A stretch of 64,000 bases of DNA. Origin: Desulfovibrio litoralis DSM 11393 (lineage in GTDB: Bacteria; Desulfobacterota; Desulfovibrionia; Desulfovibrionales; Desulfovibrionaceae). Of the stretch, positions 29,562-38,500 are shown one piece after another. Positions within the stretch are counted from its first letter, which is position 1. Each line of letters opens with the position of its first letter. The position numbers and the translations under genes were made by a program. Under the pieces are notes generated by a model. The model worked only from the letters and a program-made list of their open reading frames with translations, was not told the origin of the DNA and made no database searches. Where the stretch lies: positions 186,001-250,000 of the forward strand of contig NZ_FRDI01000003.1 of NCBI RefSeq assembly GCF_900143255.1, given 5' to 3'.

Positions 29562-30011
29562 TTAAAAATCGTCCAAACATAAAGCACAGGCATTTTTTTG
29601 CCTGTCTTTCGCCAAAAGCCCTTCTTTCAACAACTCTGCCCTACCTTCTTTCACAAACTCTTCGTGCGTGGCATCTTTGCGAAGCCCCCTACAATAATCT
29701 TTTGCGAGTTCAAAACTTTCTTTATCTATCATATTTCCTCTAAAAAAAGGCCAAGCTCTGCAAATATCGGGGCGGGCAATATGTGCATCGCAACCCACAC
29801 CTTTTTTAAAAAACACACAAAAACCATCTTCCGCTGTTTTAATCTTCCACTTAGCATTATGAAATTCGGCATATTTTGATAAAAAAGTTTTTTCATCAAG
29901 TCTAAAGTGTTCAGCTATACGCTTTAAGTCTTTTTCAGACAAAACAATACCGCCACTACCCTCACAACAAATACCACAGAGTTTACATTCAAAAACGCTA
30001 CGCTTATCCAA
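29562..30011 (-). CDS. YkgJ family cysteine-cluster protein
   Basis: A 149-residue protein with the YkgJ-type cluster: FECKLCGICCEGSGG (CxxCxxCC) near residues 9-16, a conserved FLSKYAEF region, FCVFFKKGVGCDAHIARPDICRAWPF with further cysteines, and a C-terminal CxxC-like CALCLDDF. The cysteines probably bind zinc or an Fe-S cluster; the biochemical role of the family is not established. It lies between the J-domain gene and the CoA-binding gene with short spacing. Confidence 0.85.
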   Translation of the reverse strand: MDKRSVFECKLCGICCEGSGGIVLSEKDLKRIAEHFRLDEKTFLSKYAEFHNAKWKIKTAEDGFCVFFKKGVGCDAHIARPDICRAWPFFRGNMIDKESFELAKDYCRGLRKDATHEEFVKEGRAELLKEGLLAKDRQKNACALCLDDF

Positions 30012-30038
30012 TCAAAACCTCTAATTATTATCTTTAAT

Positions 30039-30449
30039 TTAAGCCAGTAAACGTGCATGGTCGACCATTATACAACTATCTTCCACTACCTTAACACCGT
30101 GAGCCGCCAAAAGTTTACCTGCTTCCATATTGCTTATTCCCTGTTGCATCCAAAAAACTTTTGGTAAAGGCGTTAACCTTAAAGCCTCTTGTGCATGAGC
30201 AAGACAATATTCAGACGCACGAAACAAATTAACGATATCAATTGGTTCTTGAATTTCATTCAGATTACGATAAGTTTTTAAATCCCAAACATTTTCACGC
30301 ACGGGGTGCACAGGAAAAACCCTAAACCCCGCTTGAATAAGATAACGCCCGACGTTATCAACAGGTTGCCCCGCCTTATCTTTAGCACCTATAATTGCAA
30401 TATTTTTGCTCTGTAAAAACAAATTTTTTAATGTTTCATCAAACAACAT
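30039..30449 (-). CDS. CoA-binding protein (YccU-like)
   Basis: A 136-residue single-domain Rossmann protein of CoA-binding (succinyl-CoA-synthetase-like) type. It has the nucleotide-binding start NIAIIGAKDKAGQPV, VGRYLIQAGFRVFPVHP, and the final KVVEDSCIMVDHARL, all in the usual order. Length is typical (about 135-145). Its biological role is not known in detail. Confidence 0.9.
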   Translation of the reverse strand: MLFDETLKNLFLQSKNIAIIGAKDKAGQPVDNVGRYLIQAGFRVFPVHPVRENVWDLKTYRNLNEIQEPIDIVNLFRASEYCLAHAQEALRLTPLPKVFWMQQGISNMEAGKLLAAHGVKVVEDSCIMVDHARLLA

Positions 30450-30537
30450 AAAGCTCTCTCTATTCGTTCTTTAAAAAGAATACAAAAAATCTCGGTTTTA
30501 AATTATATACTTTAGTTTATTAAAAGGCAATCAGGAC

Positions 30538-31230
30538 TTAATTTAAACTTAACGCCCAGAAATAACGTTTATTTTCTAAAATTTTATATTCAAATTGAGA
30601 TAATAAAGTCCAACCTTCCAAGCTTTGCCCTGCCGGATCATTAGATAAAACGATTACTATTCCGTTTTTTTTCAATTGATTTTTCACCAAATTTAATAAC
30701 GCTGGGTAAGGCATAAACGCCCGACTCAAAATTAAATCAGCCTTACGCCCTTTAAAAAAAGTTTCCGCCTTGCCTTTAAATACAAAAGTAGAAGGTAAAG
30801 GGCAGGCAGACAAAAAAGCCTGCATAAACAAAACCCGTTTTGTTCTCGGTTCAATCAAATAATAAGTTCCGTCTTGCCAAAGCATACGCAAAGGGATACC
30901 GGGAAGCCCTGCTCCCGCACCTAAGTCCCAAGTTTCAATTTGTTTTGTTGGCAATATTTTTTGTTTTTGAAGTTCGGAAAGGAAAGTTGCCAGATAAAAA
31001 CTATCTGTAATTAAATAGCTAAGCATATCTTGCCAGTTATTTTTTCCGACTAAGTTTGTTACTTTATTCCAAGCCGACAAAAAGTTAAGATAACTCGCCA
31101 GGGCGGTTAACCGTTCAGCTTTTAAAGAAAAACCAAAAGTTTTGCAAAGTGTATCAAGCTCATTTTTATCAACAAGTTCTTTGATTTCAACACTTTCACT
31201 AAAATCAACGTTATCATTTGGTTTAAACAT
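30538..31230 (-). CDS. rsmG: 16S rRNA (guanine-527-N7)-methyltransferase RsmG
   Basis: About 230 residues, with the SAM-binding motif WDLGAGAGLPGIPLRM, an upstream NLVGKNNWQDML segment matching NLT-type RsmG motifs, and ADLILSRAFMPY, where the family has SRA. It methylates G527 in the 530 loop of 16S rRNA, using S-adenosylmethionine. I chose the ATG at 31230, not the GTG three codons upstream, because AAAGG sits 8 bases before it. It is divergent from fabD. Confidence 0.93.
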   Translation of the reverse strand: MFKPNDNVDFSESVEIKELVDKNELDTLCKTFGFSLKAERLTALASYLNFLSAWNKVTNLVGKNNWQDMLSYLITDSFYLATFLSELQKQKILPTKQIETWDLGAGAGLPGIPLRMLWQDGTYYLIEPRTKRVLFMQAFLSACPLPSTFVFKGKAETFFKGRKADLILSRAFMPYPALLNLVKNQLKKNGIVIVLSNDPAGQSLEGWTLLSQFEYKILENKRYFWALSLN

Positions 31231-31358
31231 TAAAAACACCTTTATTAAGCTTTATTCTCGAATAATATCATAACACTTAAACTCTTGCCTCTTCGTTTAC
31301 ATTGAACTATAATAATATTTCTTTTTTTACAAATTAAAAAATACGGAGTTTTACATAA

Positions 31359-32312
31359 ATGACAAAAACAGCTTTAATCTTCGCCGGACAAGGTTCGCAA
31401 GAACCCAATATGGGGCGTGAACTTGCCGAAAAATCTACTGAAATTATGAACTTATGGAAAGAAGCCGAAAAAATCAGTGGAATTGAATTACGCAATATTT
31501 ATTGGGACGCAAACGCCGAAGAACAAGCCAAAACCCAAAATCTTCAACCGGCACTCACTGTTGTAACCTTAGGTCTTTGGCTCTATGGGTCTTCAAAACT
31601 AAAACCTTGTTGCACAGCAGGACACAGCCTCGGAGAATATAGTGCCTTGGTTGCTTGCGGAGCGTTAAACAGCCAACAAGTTTTACAGCTCGTCAGCCTA
31701 AGAGGAAAATTAATGACAGAAGCCGACCCGAGTGGCAAAGGTGCAATGGCGGCTATCGTAAAATTACCTCAAGCCGAAGTTGAAAACTTGGTTGAACAGG
31801 CGAAAACACAAAGCGGAAAATTTATACATATCGCCAACTACAATACTCCAATGCAATATGTTGTCAGCGGTGAAAAAGAAGCCGTTGAAGCTATCGGAGA
31901 GTTGGCAAAAGCCGCAAAAGGAAGAAGTATTCCGCTCGCAGTAAGCGGAGCTTTTCATAGCCCATTAATGCAAGAAGCCTCTAACGAACTCAACAAAGCC
32001 ATTGATAAACTTAGCTTTAATAATGCTAAAATTCCACTTTGGAGCAACGTTTTAGCACAAGCTCTCACTGATCATGATCAAATAAAAAGTGCTCTAAAAA
32101 TGCAGATGACCGGACCTGTGCGTTGGATAGACATCATTCAAAATCAATGGCAATCAGGTGTTACACAGTGGTTGGAATTTGCTCCAAAAGCCGTTTTAAG
32201 CAAGATGACAAGCCAAATTTTAGACGCCAAAAACTTAGAGAATACTAGCTATACCTCTTGTTCTGTCGGTTCAAGCGAAAGTTTGGACGCTTATTTAAAA
32301 ACAAATCAATAA
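31359..32312 (+). CDS. fabD: Malonyl-CoA:acyl-carrier-protein transacylase
   Basis: A 317-residue enzyme that loads malonyl groups onto acyl carrier protein for fatty-acid synthesis. It has the FAGQGSQ start, the nucleophile elbow AGHSLGE (S90), the conserved LRGKLM arginine and the catalytic His in SGAFHSPLM (H200). Length matches FabD. Other fab genes are not adjacent; lolD follows by 75 bases. Confidence 0.96.
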   Translation: MTKTALIFAGQGSQEPNMGRELAEKSTEIMNLWKEAEKISGIELRNIYWDANAEEQAKTQNLQPALTVVTLGLWLYGSSKLKPCCTAGHSLGEYSALVACGALNSQQVLQLVSLRGKLMTEADPSGKGAMAAIVKLPQAEVENLVEQAKTQSGKFIHIANYNTPMQYVVSGEKEAVEAIGELAKAAKGRSIPLAVSGAFHSPLMQEASNELNKAIDKLSFNNAKIPLWSNVLAQALTDHDQIKSALKMQMTGPVRWIDIIQNQWQSGVTQWLEFAPKAVLSKMTSQILDAKNLENTSYTSCSVGSSESLDAYLKTNQ

Positions 32313-32387
32313 AAAAGTGGTTGGGAGTTTATCTTTAAATAAGCCCTAACCACAAGTAATTTATAACTTAAAAAATAAGATAAAATT

Positions 32388-33086
32388 ATGCCTACTTTAA
32401 TCGAAGCAAAAGATATAACACGCACCTTTACTCAGTTTGACCATGAAATCACCATTTTAAAAGGCATTAATCTCAATATTGATGCCGGTGAGTTTGTCGC
32501 CATTCAAGGAAGTTCCGGGGGCGGAAAATCTACGCTTTTACACATACTCGGACTTTTAGACCGTCCAAGTTCAGGCTCTTTGTTTTTAAACGGACAAAAC
32601 AGCTCAACGCTTTCAGATGATGAACAAAGCCGATTGCGTAATAATTTTGTGGGTTTTGTTTTTCAAAACTTTTATCTTATTCCTTATGCCACAGCCTTGG
32701 AAAATGTTTTATTACCCGGAATTTATAACTCAAGACCACAAAAAGAAAGTCTTGAGCGAGCTAAAGATTTATTAGAAAAAGTCGGTCTCGGAGATCGTAT
32801 GGACTTTAAACCCAACAGACTTTCGGGCGGACAACAACAAAGAGTCGCTATGGCAAGAGCCTTATTAAATAACCCGCCTCTAATTTTAGCTGATGAACCC
32901 ACAGGACAACTTGATTCAAAAACCAGTAAAGAAATTTTACAACTTTTAAACGATATAAACAAAACCGGAAAAACAATCGTTGTTGTTACTCACGACCCCG
33001 AAACCGCCTCTTGGGCAAAAAGACATATTTTTATGGCAGACGGTTTGATTACAAAAGATGAAATAAATATCAGAAACTCAGCTTAA
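32388..33086 (+). CDS. lolD: Lipoprotein-releasing ABC transporter ATPase (LolD-type)
   Basis: A 232-residue ABC ATPase of the LolD/MacB family. It has Walker A GSSGGGKST, Q-loop FVFQNFYLIPYATALENV, signature RLSGGQQQR, Walker B LILADEPTGQLDS and a switch His in VVTHDPE. LolD powers LolCE to extract lipoproteins from the inner membrane for the LolA carrier. No LolC/LolE permease gene adjoins, so the cognate permease must be elsewhere; a MacB- or FtsE-like partner cannot be excluded. It is followed by a copy of the dispersed element. Confidence 0.85.
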   Translation: MPTLIEAKDITRTFTQFDHEITILKGINLNIDAGEFVAIQGSSGGGKSTLLHILGLLDRPSSGSLFLNGQNSSTLSDDEQSRLRNNFVGFVFQNFYLIPYATALENVLLPGIYNSRPQKESLERAKDLLEKVGLGDRMDFKPNRLSGGQQQRVAMARALLNNPPLILADEPTGQLDSKTSKEILQLLNDINKTGKTIVVVTHDPETASWAKRHIFMADGLITKDEINIRNSA

Positions 33087-33219
33087 AAAACCGCTCAGAT
33101 TATAAAAATCGTAGATTATTTTTTCAGATTTTCTTTACATCCGGCAAAGAGAATTGCATAATAAGAAAGTATAAAATATTTTTTCGTTAATAACTTTAAT
33201 TTATTCAATATAATATTTA

Positions 33220-33404
33220 GAGACTATTGCACAATAGGCTCAAAGTGGCTTTCGTCAGAAAGACACTCCAAAAACCACGAATAAGGAAAATTTAATTTTC
33301 CTGTAAAATGAGTGGGTTTTGTGACTTAAGACGTTTTATGCTATGTGCATACAGAGCATAAAATGATGACAAAAGTAAGCAAAACAGAGTTTTGCAATGG
33401 TCTT
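33220..33404 (-). repeat. MITE-like element copy 2 with perfect 5-bp target duplication
   Basis: A full copy in the orientation with the palindromic end first: GAGACTATTGCACAATAGGCTC at the left, AGGAAAATTTAATTTTCC in the middle, the TTTTATGCT...AGCATAAAA stem region, and TTGCAATGGTCTT at the right. ATTTA precedes it at 33215-33219 and follows it at 33405-33409. It lies 36 bases before the murA start and occupies most of the 353-base gap after lolD. Confidence 0.9.
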
Positions 33405-33439
33405 ATTTATTGAATCATAAAAAACAAACGGACACAACT

Positions 33440-34690
33440 ATGGAAAAACTAGTTATAGAGGGCGGTACTCCCTTAAAAGGCACTATTGAAATAAGCGGCT
33501 CTAAAAACGCGGCTTTACCTATTTTACTCTCAAGTATACTTTTTGAAGTTCCCGTAACTTTTCATAATGTTCCACGTTTACGCGACATCAACACAACCTT
33601 GAAATTATTGGCAATTTTAGGAATAGCCTGTGAGTTTACCAACAACCGCGTAAAAATAGAACCCAAATCGCTAAGCACGGAAGCCCCTTATGAATTGGTT
33701 AAAACAATGCGTGCATCAGCGTTGGTTTTAGGTCCCTTACTCGCCAGAAGAGGCGAAGCCAAAGTTGCTTTGCCGGGTGGCTGTGCAATTGGGGCACGTC
33801 CTTTAGATTTACACCTTTCAGCCTTGGAAAAAATGGGTGCTGTCTTTGAGTTAAGCTCAGGCTATATCATCGGACGCTGTAAAAAACTCAAAGGAGCGGA
33901 TATTACTTTTGATTTTCCAACAGTTGGTGGAACGGAAAATTTAATAATGGCTGCTTCTCTCGCCGAGGGAACAACAATCTTGCGAAATGCCGCCAGAGAA
34001 CCTGAGATTACTGACCTTGCAAACTTTTTAAACAGTGCCGGGGCAAAAATTACGGGACATGGCGGAGACGAAATTGTGATTGAAGGAGTTTCATCTCTAA
34101 ACACCACAACTTATTCAGTTATGCCTGATCGCATTGAAGCAGGAACTTTTATGGTTGCCGCCGGAATGACAGGCGGTGAATTACTTTTAAAAAACTGCCC
34201 ATACAATGAATTACACGCCGTTATCGACAAGCTTGTCAAAATGGGTTTGCATATAGAAAAAAGAGACAACGATGTTTTTGTTAAATCCACACAGACACTA
34301 AAACCCGTTGATATTATAACCCGCCCTTTCCCCGGCTTCCCGACCGATATGCAAGCTCAACTCATGGGTCTCATGTGTTTGGCTGATGGAACAAGCACGG
34401 TTGAAGAAACTATTTTTGAAAACCGTTTTATGCACGTTTCGGAACTTTTGCGTATGGGAGCAGAAATCAAGCTATCAGGCAACCAAGCCGTTATCCACGG
34501 AGTAAAAAGTTTATATGGTGCCCCGGTTATGGCTTCTGATTTACGAGCGAGTGCTACTTTAGTTTTAGCCGGTCTTTCCGCAAAAGGCACAACCGAAGTA
34601 CAACGCATTTATCACTTAGACCGTGGCTATGAACAAATAGAAAAGAAATTAAACGCCGTTGGTGCAAAAATTAAAAGAGTCCCTGAATAA
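33440..34690 (+). CDS. murA: UDP-N-acetylglucosamine 1-carboxyvinyltransferase
   Basis: A 416-residue cytoplasmic enzyme that transfers enolpyruvyl from PEP to UDP-GlcNAc, the first committed step of peptidoglycan synthesis. It begins [14 protein letters not shown], has [11 protein letters not shown] and GGCAIGARP, and the active-site Cys falls at residue 115, as in E. coli MurA. That match supports the ATG at 33440. A longer frame from TTG at 33392 begins inside the dispersed element and would add 16 residues, which I reject. The ribosome site is weak. The family has fosfomycin-sensitive Cys and insensitive Asp forms; this one has Cys. Confidence 0.96.
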   Translation: MEKLVIEGGTPLKGTIEISGSKNAALPILLSSILFEVPVTFHNVPRLRDINTTLKLLAILGIACEFTNNRVKIEPKSLSTEAPYELVKTMRASALVLGPLLARRGEAKVALPGGCAIGARPLDLHLSALEKMGAVFELSSGYIIGRCKKLKGADITFDFPTVGGTENLIMAASLAEGTTILRNAAREPEITDLANFLNSAGAKITGHGGDEIVIEGVSSLNTTTYSVMPDRIEAGTFMVAAGMTGGELLLKNCPYNELHAVIDKLVKMGLHIEKRDNDVFVKSTQTLKPVDIITRPFPGFPTDMQAQLMGLMCLADGTSTVEETIFENRFMHVSELLRMGAEIKLSGNQAVIHGVKSLYGAPVMASDLRASATLVLAGLSAKGTTEVQRIYHLDRGYEQIEKKLNAVGAKIKRVPE

Positions 34691-34761
34691 AAAATTAACT
34701 GAACAAATTAGTTAGTTAGCTTAAACTTTTTAGTGTTTATAAAGTTATAACGGAGTATTTT

Positions 34762-35397
34762 ATGTCTTTTGAATTAGAAACTTTAACCGTCGGCCCTTTG
34801 GACGTAAATTGCTATTTATTGTCTCACCAAGGAAAAGCAATCGCAATAGACGCCGGTGGAAACGCTGAACAAATCAGCAGTGTAATTAAAGAAAAAAAAC
34901 TTGAATTAACCTGTATTTTAAATACTCACCTACACTTTGATCATTGTTACGCCAACGCCGCCCTACAAAAAGAATTTAATGTACCTATTTTAGCCGGGCA
35001 ATTAGATGCGGTTTTATTAGAAAGTGAATTGGGTTTAGGCGGAGCTTACGGTTTTGAAAAAGTAGAACCATATAAAGTTGAATATATAGGTGAGGGAAAC
35101 AGAACCCTTTTAAACACCGAATGTAAAGTTTTACTCACACCGGGGCATACTCCCGGTAGCCTGTCTTATTATTTTCCTAAGTGGAATATCGTTTTTACTG
35201 GCGATGTGTTATTTTATCGCTCGGTTGGACGAACTGACTTTCCGGGTGGAAGCTCTAAAGTTTTAAGACAGAGCATTAAAGAAGTCTTATTTGCTCTACC
35301 CGATAATACCGATGTTTATCCTGGACATGGCGACCCGACAAATATTGGCGATGAAAAACTAAATAACCCTTATTACGGACAATTTGCAAGAATATAA
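34762..35397 (+). CDS. MBL-fold hydrolase (glyoxalase II-like)
   Basis: A 211-residue metallo-beta-lactamase-fold protein. The metal motif NTHLHFDHCYANA gives THxHxDH, TPGHTPGS carries the third His, FTGDVLF the bridging Asp, and VYPGHGDPTN the last His. It resembles the short glyoxalase II or persulfide dioxygenase-like subfamily, which uses zinc or iron. Substrate is undetermined. The gene follows murA and precedes an aminotransferase with about 70-100-base gaps. Confidence 0.88.
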   Translation: MSFELETLTVGPLDVNCYLLSHQGKAIAIDAGGNAEQISSVIKEKKLELTCILNTHLHFDHCYANAALQKEFNVPILAGQLDAVLLESELGLGGAYGFEKVEPYKVEYIGEGNRTLLNTECKVLLTPGHTPGSLSYYFPKWNIVFTGDVLFYRSVGRTDFPGGSSKVLRQSIKEVLFALPDNTDVYPGHGDPTNIGDEKLNNPYYGQFARI

Positions 35398-35494
35398 AAC
35401 AAAGCTTCTTTGTTATTTAAACCAAACTTGAAATCATTTTCGCAAAAAATGAATTAGATATTAACTTTAAACAATTTTTATTAAGGAGTGTAAA

Positions 35495-36619
35495 ATGCAA
35501 AATTTATTATCAGGAATCAAACCCACCTTGTTAATGGGTCCCGGACCTTCCTGCGTGCCTGATGCTGTTTATAAAGCCTTGGCAATGCCCACTCTCGGAC
35601 ACCTCGACCCTTACTTCATTCGTATTATGGACGAAATAAAAGAACAGCTTAAAACTGTTATGAGCACAAAAAACCACCTGACCATGCCTATGTCAGGAAC
35701 CGGATCAGCGGGTATGGAAACTTGTTTTGTCAACCTCTTAGAGCCAAAAGACAAAGTTTTAATCCTCATCAACGGAGTTTTTGGAAAAAGAATGCAAGAC
35801 CTTGCCTCTCGCCTTGGTGCAGAGGTTGACGCTTTAGAGTTTGAATGGGGAACTCCTGTTCTTCTTGATAAAGTTGAAGAAGCTTTGAAAAAAAATAATT
35901 ATAAAGTCGTTGCCGTTGTGCATGCCGAAACATCAACAGGTGTTTGCAACCCTGTTAAAGAAATTGGTGAACTCGTAGCTAAAAGCGGAGCTTTATTTCT
36001 CGTTGATGCAGTAACCAGCCTTGGCGGAATGCCTGTTTTAACTGATGAATGGAAAATAGACGCTATTTACTCAGGCACTCAAAAGTGTCTTTCTTGCCCT
36101 CCGGGTTTATCGCCTGTTTCTTTTTCCGCTCGTGCCGTTGAAACTTTGAAAAATCGTAAAACCAAAGTTCCTAACTGGTATCTTGATTTAACCATGATCA
36201 TTAATTACTGGGAAGGACAAAACCGAAGCTATCACCACACCGCACCGATTAATATGCTTTATGCCTTAGACGCCGCTTTAAGCGAGATATTAAACGAAGG
36301 TTTACCAACTGTTTATGAACGCCATAAAAAAGCTCATAACGAACTTGTAACAAAACTTGATGCTTTAGGTTTGGAAATGCTTGTTACGCCTGAGGCTCGC
36401 CTGCCAATGCTAAACGCCGTTAAAATTCCTAAAAAAATTATCGACGCAAAAAGCGAAGCCAATATCCGCAAACGTCTTTTAGATGAATACAATATTGAAA
36501 TTGGTGCAGGGCTCGGACCATTAGCCGGTCAAATCTGGCGTATTGGTCTTATGGGGCATACCGCCAGAACAGAGAACATTAACACTCTTTGTAACGCATT
36601 AAAAACTGTTTTATCTTAA
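35495..36619 (+). CDS. Class V aminotransferase (alanine-glyoxylate/serine-pyruvate family)
   Basis: A 374-residue PLP enzyme. GPGPSCVPDAVYKALAMPTLGHLDP is the N-terminal signature, SGTGSAG marks the phosphate-binding loop, HAETSTGV and LVDAVTSLGG carry the cofactor-contacting Asp, and SGTQKCLSCPPGLSPV holds the Schiff-base lysine. The family includes alanine-glyoxylate, serine-pyruvate and serine-glyoxylate aminotransferases and some phosphonate-linked enzymes. Exact substrate cannot be decided here. TTAAGGAGTG gives a strong ribosome site. Confidence 0.9.
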   Translation: MQNLLSGIKPTLLMGPGPSCVPDAVYKALAMPTLGHLDPYFIRIMDEIKEQLKTVMSTKNHLTMPMSGTGSAGMETCFVNLLEPKDKVLILINGVFGKRMQDLASRLGAEVDALEFEWGTPVLLDKVEEALKKNNYKVVAVVHAETSTGVCNPVKEIGELVAKSGALFLVDAVTSLGGMPVLTDEWKIDAIYSGTQKCLSCPPGLSPVSFSARAVETLKNRKTKVPNWYLDLTMIINYWEGQNRSYHHTAPINMLYALDAALSEILNEGLPTVYERHKKAHNELVTKLDALGLEMLVTPEARLPMLNAVKIPKKIIDAKSEANIRKRLLDEYNIEIGAGLGPLAGQIWRIGLMGHTARTENINTLCNALKTVLS

Positions 36620-36635
36620 AGAAAAAAATTGAAAG

Positions 36636-36716
36636 TCAGCCCATGTTTATAAAAAATCGGCTTAAGTTCCTTCATTTTATTCAAACTTAAACGCTTTTTG
36701 ACATGGGCTGATTTTT
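36636..36716 (+). terminator. Long nested stem-loop, probable terminator after aminotransferase gene
   Basis: TCAGCCCATGT and ACATGGGCTGA form a perfect 11-bp outer stem. Inside, TTAAGTT and AACTTAA form a second stem. A TTTTT run directly follows the outer stem. The enclosed segment of about 54 bases is long for a simple terminator. Confidence 0.65.
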
Positions 36717-36823
36717 AACGATGACTAAATTTTCTTGAAATAAAATACCACATATTTAAAGATATATATTAAGCTTTTTCAAAAAGATACGATTAAAGTA
36801 TAAAATACTATTGGAGGAATTGA

Positions 36824-37495
36824 ATGCTCCCTTGTTTTATTTGCGGAGAAGATGCGTCAACAGGCTGGATAAAGGGCTTTGTTCCCTCTCCCGACAGCCA
36901 AAAAGTCGCACTATGTAAAAAGCATGATACTCCCGAAAATCGTAAAAAAGCCATACATCATTGGTGTAAGCTTATGCTGAGCTCGTTTAAAACAGTTGTA
37001 ACAGTAGAAGCCACCAGACCACAAAACTATAATCCACAAAGCCAAGCAGCACACCAAGCTCAAGGTCGAATCTTAAATATCCGTTTTATCAGCGGTGGTG
37101 TTTTGTCTTTAGCGTGTAACAAATATCAAACCACGAACAACAACACCTTGGAAGTTACCTTGCCTGATGGTTCAATGCAAATTTTCCCACTACAGCATGT
37201 AAGAAATTTTGAACTTTCTCCCGCTAGTAAACAAGAAATTTCTTTTGGACCTCCGCCCAAGCCTTTACAAGTAGAACAAAAGCCTTTAGAAGAACAAGAA
37301 AAAACAAGCCCACCAGAAAAAAATGAGTTAACCGAAACTCAAAACAGTTTAGAACCAATTTCAACACCAAGCGAAGAAAACACAGTCCCTAACTTGCAAC
37401 AAACCCAAGAAAGCCAAGACGAAAACGCTCCACCCAAAGAAATAAAAACACTTAACACACTTAGCGAAAAAATAAAATTTATTCAGAACTTATAA
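36824..37495 (+). CDS. Unknown protein with N-terminal zinc-ribbon-like cysteines and Pro/Glu/Gln-rich tail
   Basis: A 223-residue protein. The N-terminus MLPCFICGEDASTGW has CxxC, followed by ALCKKH and a further HHWC (about residue 47), which suggests a small zinc-binding domain of treble-clef or ribbon type (residues about 1-50). A beta-rich middle (about 80-135) includes GRILNIRFISGGVLSL and LEVTLPDGSMQIFPLQHV. The C-terminal 85 residues are low-complexity, rich in Pro, Glu, Gln and Thr. TTGGAGG precedes the ATG. I do not recognise the family. Its stop is 13 bases before the murI start, so they are probably co-transcribed. Confidence 0.75.
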   Translation: MLPCFICGEDASTGWIKGFVPSPDSQKVALCKKHDTPENRKKAIHHWCKLMLSSFKTVVTVEATRPQNYNPQSQAAHQAQGRILNIRFISGGVLSLACNKYQTTNNNTLEVTLPDGSMQIFPLQHVRNFELSPASKQEISFGPPPKPLQVEQKPLEEQEKTSPPEKNELTETQNSLEPISTPSEENTVPNLQQTQESQDENAPPKEIKTLNTLSEKIKFIQNL

Positions 37496-37508
37496 AAAGG
37501 TTATCCCA

Positions 37509-38369
37509 TTGCACTCAACTTCAAACAAAACAAGCCTTTCAAACAATCAAGCTATTGGTATTTTTGACTCCGGAGTTGGTGGTTTAACCGTATTTAAAGC
37601 TGTGCAAGACCTCTTACCCGATGAAGATATTATCTATTTGGGCGATACGGCTCGCCTGCCTTATGGCACAAAAAGTGCGGAAACTGTTAACAGGTATGCA
37701 CTAAGAGCCGCTCAAAAATTATTGGAATATAATATCAAAGCGTTGGTGATTGCCTGCAACACGGCGACTGCCGCCGCTTTAACAAATTTACAAAAAACCT
37801 ATCCTGATTTACCTGTTATCGGAGTTATTCAACCAGGGGCCGAAGCCGCCTGTCAAGTTTCAAAAAACGGAAATATTTGTGTTTTGGCAACCGAAGGAAC
37901 AATCCGAAGCGGGGCTTATCAACAAGCAATTAAACAAATTAACGCTACGGCAAAAATTAACGGTCTTGCTTGTCCTCTTTTTGTGTCGCTCGCCGAAGAA
38001 GGTTGGCACGAAGGCGAAATTGCCGAGGCTGTTGCCAAACGTTATTTAGACAAAATATTTAGTGTAAAAGCAAACATACCGGACACAATAGTCCTTGGTT
38101 GCACGCATTTTCCGCTTTTAAAAAAGGCTGTGGCAAAAGCCGTCGGCGAGCAAGTAAAGTTAGTCGACTCGGCTTTAATAAGTGCTCAAGCCTTAAAAAA
38201 AGCATTGGAAGACAACAACTTGTCTAAAAATTATCTCAAACAAAGCCCCCCTCAAAGCGGAACTTACTCTTTTCTTACCACAGATGATACGGAACGTTTT
38301 GCCCGTATTGGTTCACGCTTTTTAGGAGTTGAATTAAACAGCAAAAATGTTACGCTGGTTGATATTTAA
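37509..38369 (+). CDS. murI: Glutamate racemase
   Basis: A 286-residue enzyme that converts L- to D-glutamate for peptidoglycan. IGIFDSGVGGLTV opens the catalytic fold, and the two catalytic cysteines are in VIACNTATAAA (C83) and LGCTHFPLL (C198). The only sensible start is TTG at 37509, with AAAGG 8 bases upstream; no ATG exists before the conserved IGIFDSG. The N-terminal 14 residues (Ser/Asn-rich) may be partly non-essential. Confidence 0.93.
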   Translation: MHSTSNKTSLSNNQAIGIFDSGVGGLTVFKAVQDLLPDEDIIYLGDTARLPYGTKSAETVNRYALRAAQKLLEYNIKALVIACNTATAAALTNLQKTYPDLPVIGVIQPGAEAACQVSKNGNICVLATEGTIRSGAYQQAIKQINATAKINGLACPLFVSLAEEGWHEGEIAEAVAKRYLDKIFSVKANIPDTIVLGCTHFPLLKKAVAKAVGEQVKLVDSALISAQALKKALEDNNLSKNYLKQSPPQSGTYSFLTTDDTERFARIGSRFLGVELNSKNVTLVDI

Positions 38370-38500
38370 AAAGACAACGCTTATAATCGCCTTGCAACAA
38401 GCAAGTAAAACACTAGAAACAACACGATACGTGAATTATTCACGCAATAATTATAACTAATTAATATAAATTTACAGCCAAAGAAATTTAAGGAGCCTTA

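Noticed and set aside
33392-33439. Longer MurA reading frame from a TTG start
   Set aside because: The 16 extra residues come from the end of the dispersed repeat. Starting at ATG 33440 places the active-site Cys at residue 115, as in E. coli MurA.
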